Position numbers and translations under genes: made by a program | Notes under the pieces: generated by a model | What the model saw: the letters and a program-made list of their open reading frames with translations, nothing else | Told to the model about the DNA's origin: nothing | Databases searched by the model: none | Shown here: positions 63,979 through 64,000 of the stretch, in pieces | Layout of the letters: the number at the start of each line of letters is the position of its first letter | Position numbering within the stretch: the stretch's first letter is position 1 | Origin: Terrimesophilobacter bigeumensis | GTDB taxonomy: Bacteria; Actinomycetota; Actinomycetes; Actinomycetales; Microbacteriaceae | Reading direction: 5' to 3' | Length of the DNA: 64,000 bases | NCBI RefSeq assembly: GCF_039537265.1 | Contig: NZ_BAABAE010000003.1 | Span: 1,178,001 to 1,242,000, forward strand

Positions 63979-64000
63979 ATCGCACAGGGACGTCGGGGCG

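Overview
The window is a continuous stretch of chromosome from a high-GC actinobacterium, most likely a member of the Microbacteriaceae (order Micrococcales). The evidence is the gene content and order: a pyrR-pyrB-pyrC run, nusB-efp-aroQ-aroB-aroK-aroC-aroE-mltG-ruvX-alaS, rarA/rpsD, secD-secF-rel, yebC-ruvC-ruvA-ruvB-yajC, thrS-HIT-pdxS-pdxT, and the actinobacterial set DUF3000, ribonuclease D, DUF3159, DUF3710, dut, DUF3093, DUF4193 and sepH. Coding density is very high. Neighbouring genes often overlap by 4 bp (ATGA or GTGA), and no gene-free gap exceeds about 230 bp. I saw no rRNA, CRISPR array, transposase or prophage.

Layout. 1-12486 (minus strand): pyrimidine synthesis (pyrC runs off the left edge), transcription and translation factors, the shikimate/chorismate pathway, cell-wall mltG, ruvX and alaS. 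12537-17097: an accessory cassette between the alaS operon and rpsD. It has two divergent arms. The plus arm encodes a 67-residue Cys-rich membrane peptide, a PqqD-like-domain/M50 protease fusion and a two-gene ABC transporter. The minus arm encodes a two-TM protein, an ICMT-family methyltransferase and a 70-residue membrane peptide. I read it as a peptide (RiPP-like) maturation and export locus; it is the best candidate here for an undescribed system. 17161-24466: rpsD, rarA, a membrane cyclophilin, a DUF349 protein, an AbiEi-like protein and the bifunctional Rel. 24531-35557 (minus): SecDF/YajC, RuvABC/YebC, PLP synthase PdxST, an Ap4A-phosphorylase-like HIT protein and ThrS.

35639-39131: a secreted lipoprotein carrying a Lon (S16) protease domain with a small membrane protein, a divergent TetR regulator, then four tRNA genes (Val-GAC, Cys-GCA and Gly-GCC on minus, Val-CAC on plus). 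39225-47103: msrA, an SRPBCC protein, an ammonium transporter with a degenerate paralogue lacking both pore histidines, zapE, sseA-sufE, a RibD-like reductase and an alpha/beta hydrolase. 47126-63978: DUF3000, RNase D, the fatty-acid oxidation pair fadA-fadB, a small accessory insert with an XRE regulator and a perfect palindromic operator, aconitase, dut and conserved DUF genes, sepH, a phosphodiesterase-like protein, a type II topoisomerase A subunit and a NUDIX hydrolase.

Regulatory signals visible in the sequence include a PyrR-type RNA loop overlapping the pyrR Shine-Dalgarno, a GlnR-like box upstream of amtB, palindromes upstream of acnA, the XRE gene and the TetR gene, and a Rho-independent terminator after the RNase D gene. 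All functional calls come from reading translated sequence against remembered family motifs; no database search was run.
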